Assembly (NCBI GenBank): GCA_945872805.1
Contig: CAMCBE010000089.1
Coordinates: forward strand, 1 to 7,794
Direction of reading: 5' to 3'
DNA from: Chitinophaga pinensis
GTDB taxonomy: Bacteria; Bacteroidota; Bacteroidia; Chitinophagales; Chitinophagaceae
DNA length: 7,794 nt
In this document: in pieces, positions 7,548 through 7,794 of the stretch
Numbering within the stretch: the first letter of the stretch is position 1
Layout of the letters: each line of letters starts with the position of its first letter
Notes under the pieces: generated by a model
Told to the model about the DNA's origin: nothing
Seen by the model: only the letters and a program-made list of their open reading frames with translations
Database searches by the model: none
Program-made: the position numbers and the translations under genes

Positions 7548-7794
7548 ATGAAGTTGGTCTCTTTTCTCTTTTATCTATGGGCTGGCATAGCATCAATTCA
7601 AGCTCAGTCAATACCTCCCATAGGGCAATGGAGAGATCATGTACCTAATAGAAATGTAATACATGTCGAGCTCTTTTCTAATGAGGTATTTGCTGCTACT
7701 CCATTTGGTATTTTCATCTACGATCAAGCGAATAATGAGTTTCAGCGAAAAACAAAAGTGAATGGCTTGTCGGATATTGGGTTGAAAGTTTTTG
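7548..7794 (+). CDS. porZ: PorZ-like type IX secretion beta-propeller protein, 3'-truncated by window edge
   Basis: The reading frame from the ATG at 7548 stays open for 82 codons to the right edge. Residues 1-19 are a classic Sec signal (Lys2, hydrophobic core, SIQA with cleavage probably before Gln20). The mature start, IPPIGQWRDHVP, followed by VFAATPFGIFIYDQANN and TKVNGLSDIGLKVF, closely resembles the N-terminus of PorZ: the opening IG-W-DH motif, a first propeller strand and the NGLSD motif of regulator-type propeller blades. In Porphyromonas gingivalis PorZ is a surface protein of the type IX secretion system that supports attachment of A-LPS to cargo; full proteins are about 750-800 residues with two propellers and a C-terminal sorting domain, none of which can be checked here. 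The gene is divergent from the exporter gene, 96 bp apart. There is no Shine-Dalgarno. The alternative is another two-component-regulator propeller protein. The CDS is certain in outline; the PorZ name is likely. Confidence 0.75.
   Translation, partial: MKLVSFLFYLWAGIASIQAQSIPPIGQWRDHVPNRNVIHVELFSNEVFAATPFGIFIYDQANNEFQRKTKVNGLSDIGLKVF

Overview
The window looks like chromosomal housekeeping DNA from a low-GC member of the Bacteroidota (AT-rich by eye, GC probably in the high 30s percent). Four things support this: an alanyl-tRNA synthetase of the Bacteroidota type, a DUF4369-thioredoxin lipoprotein (a fusion largely confined to this phylum), the start of a PorZ-like type IX secretion protein, and translation starts with weak or no Shine-Dalgarno sequences. 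A Chitinophagaceae or Sphingobacteriales relative is my guess; the genus cannot be fixed from the sequence.

Layout. The left half is a rightward cluster: the 3' nine-tenths of alaS (its start lies before the window), then gatB after a 68-bp gap, then a thioredoxin-fold lipoprotein gene 5 bp after gatB. A 41-bp convergent gap with a small hairpin separates this cluster from a leftward gene for a 12-helix MMPL/RND-type exporter. That gene is divergent, across a 96-bp intergenic region, from the 5' end of a rightward PorZ-like gene that runs off the right edge. No RNA genes, mobile elements, CRISPR arrays or large repeats were seen. Outside the genes the DNA is almost entirely accounted for: the longest gap is the 96-bp divergent region.

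How the genes fit together. alaS and gatB both serve tRNA charging: direct alanylation, and amidation of mischarged Glu-tRNA(Gln) and/or Asp-tRNA(Asn). The three genes on the right act at the envelope: a periplasm-facing thiol-disulfide lipoprotein, an inner-membrane exporter of the lipid/hydrophobe type, and a type IX secretion component that in Porphyromonas is tied to attachment of A-LPS. I see no clear undescribed system. The points most worth a second look are the unequal transmembrane charge pattern of the exporter's two halves and its divergent pairing with the PorZ-like gene.
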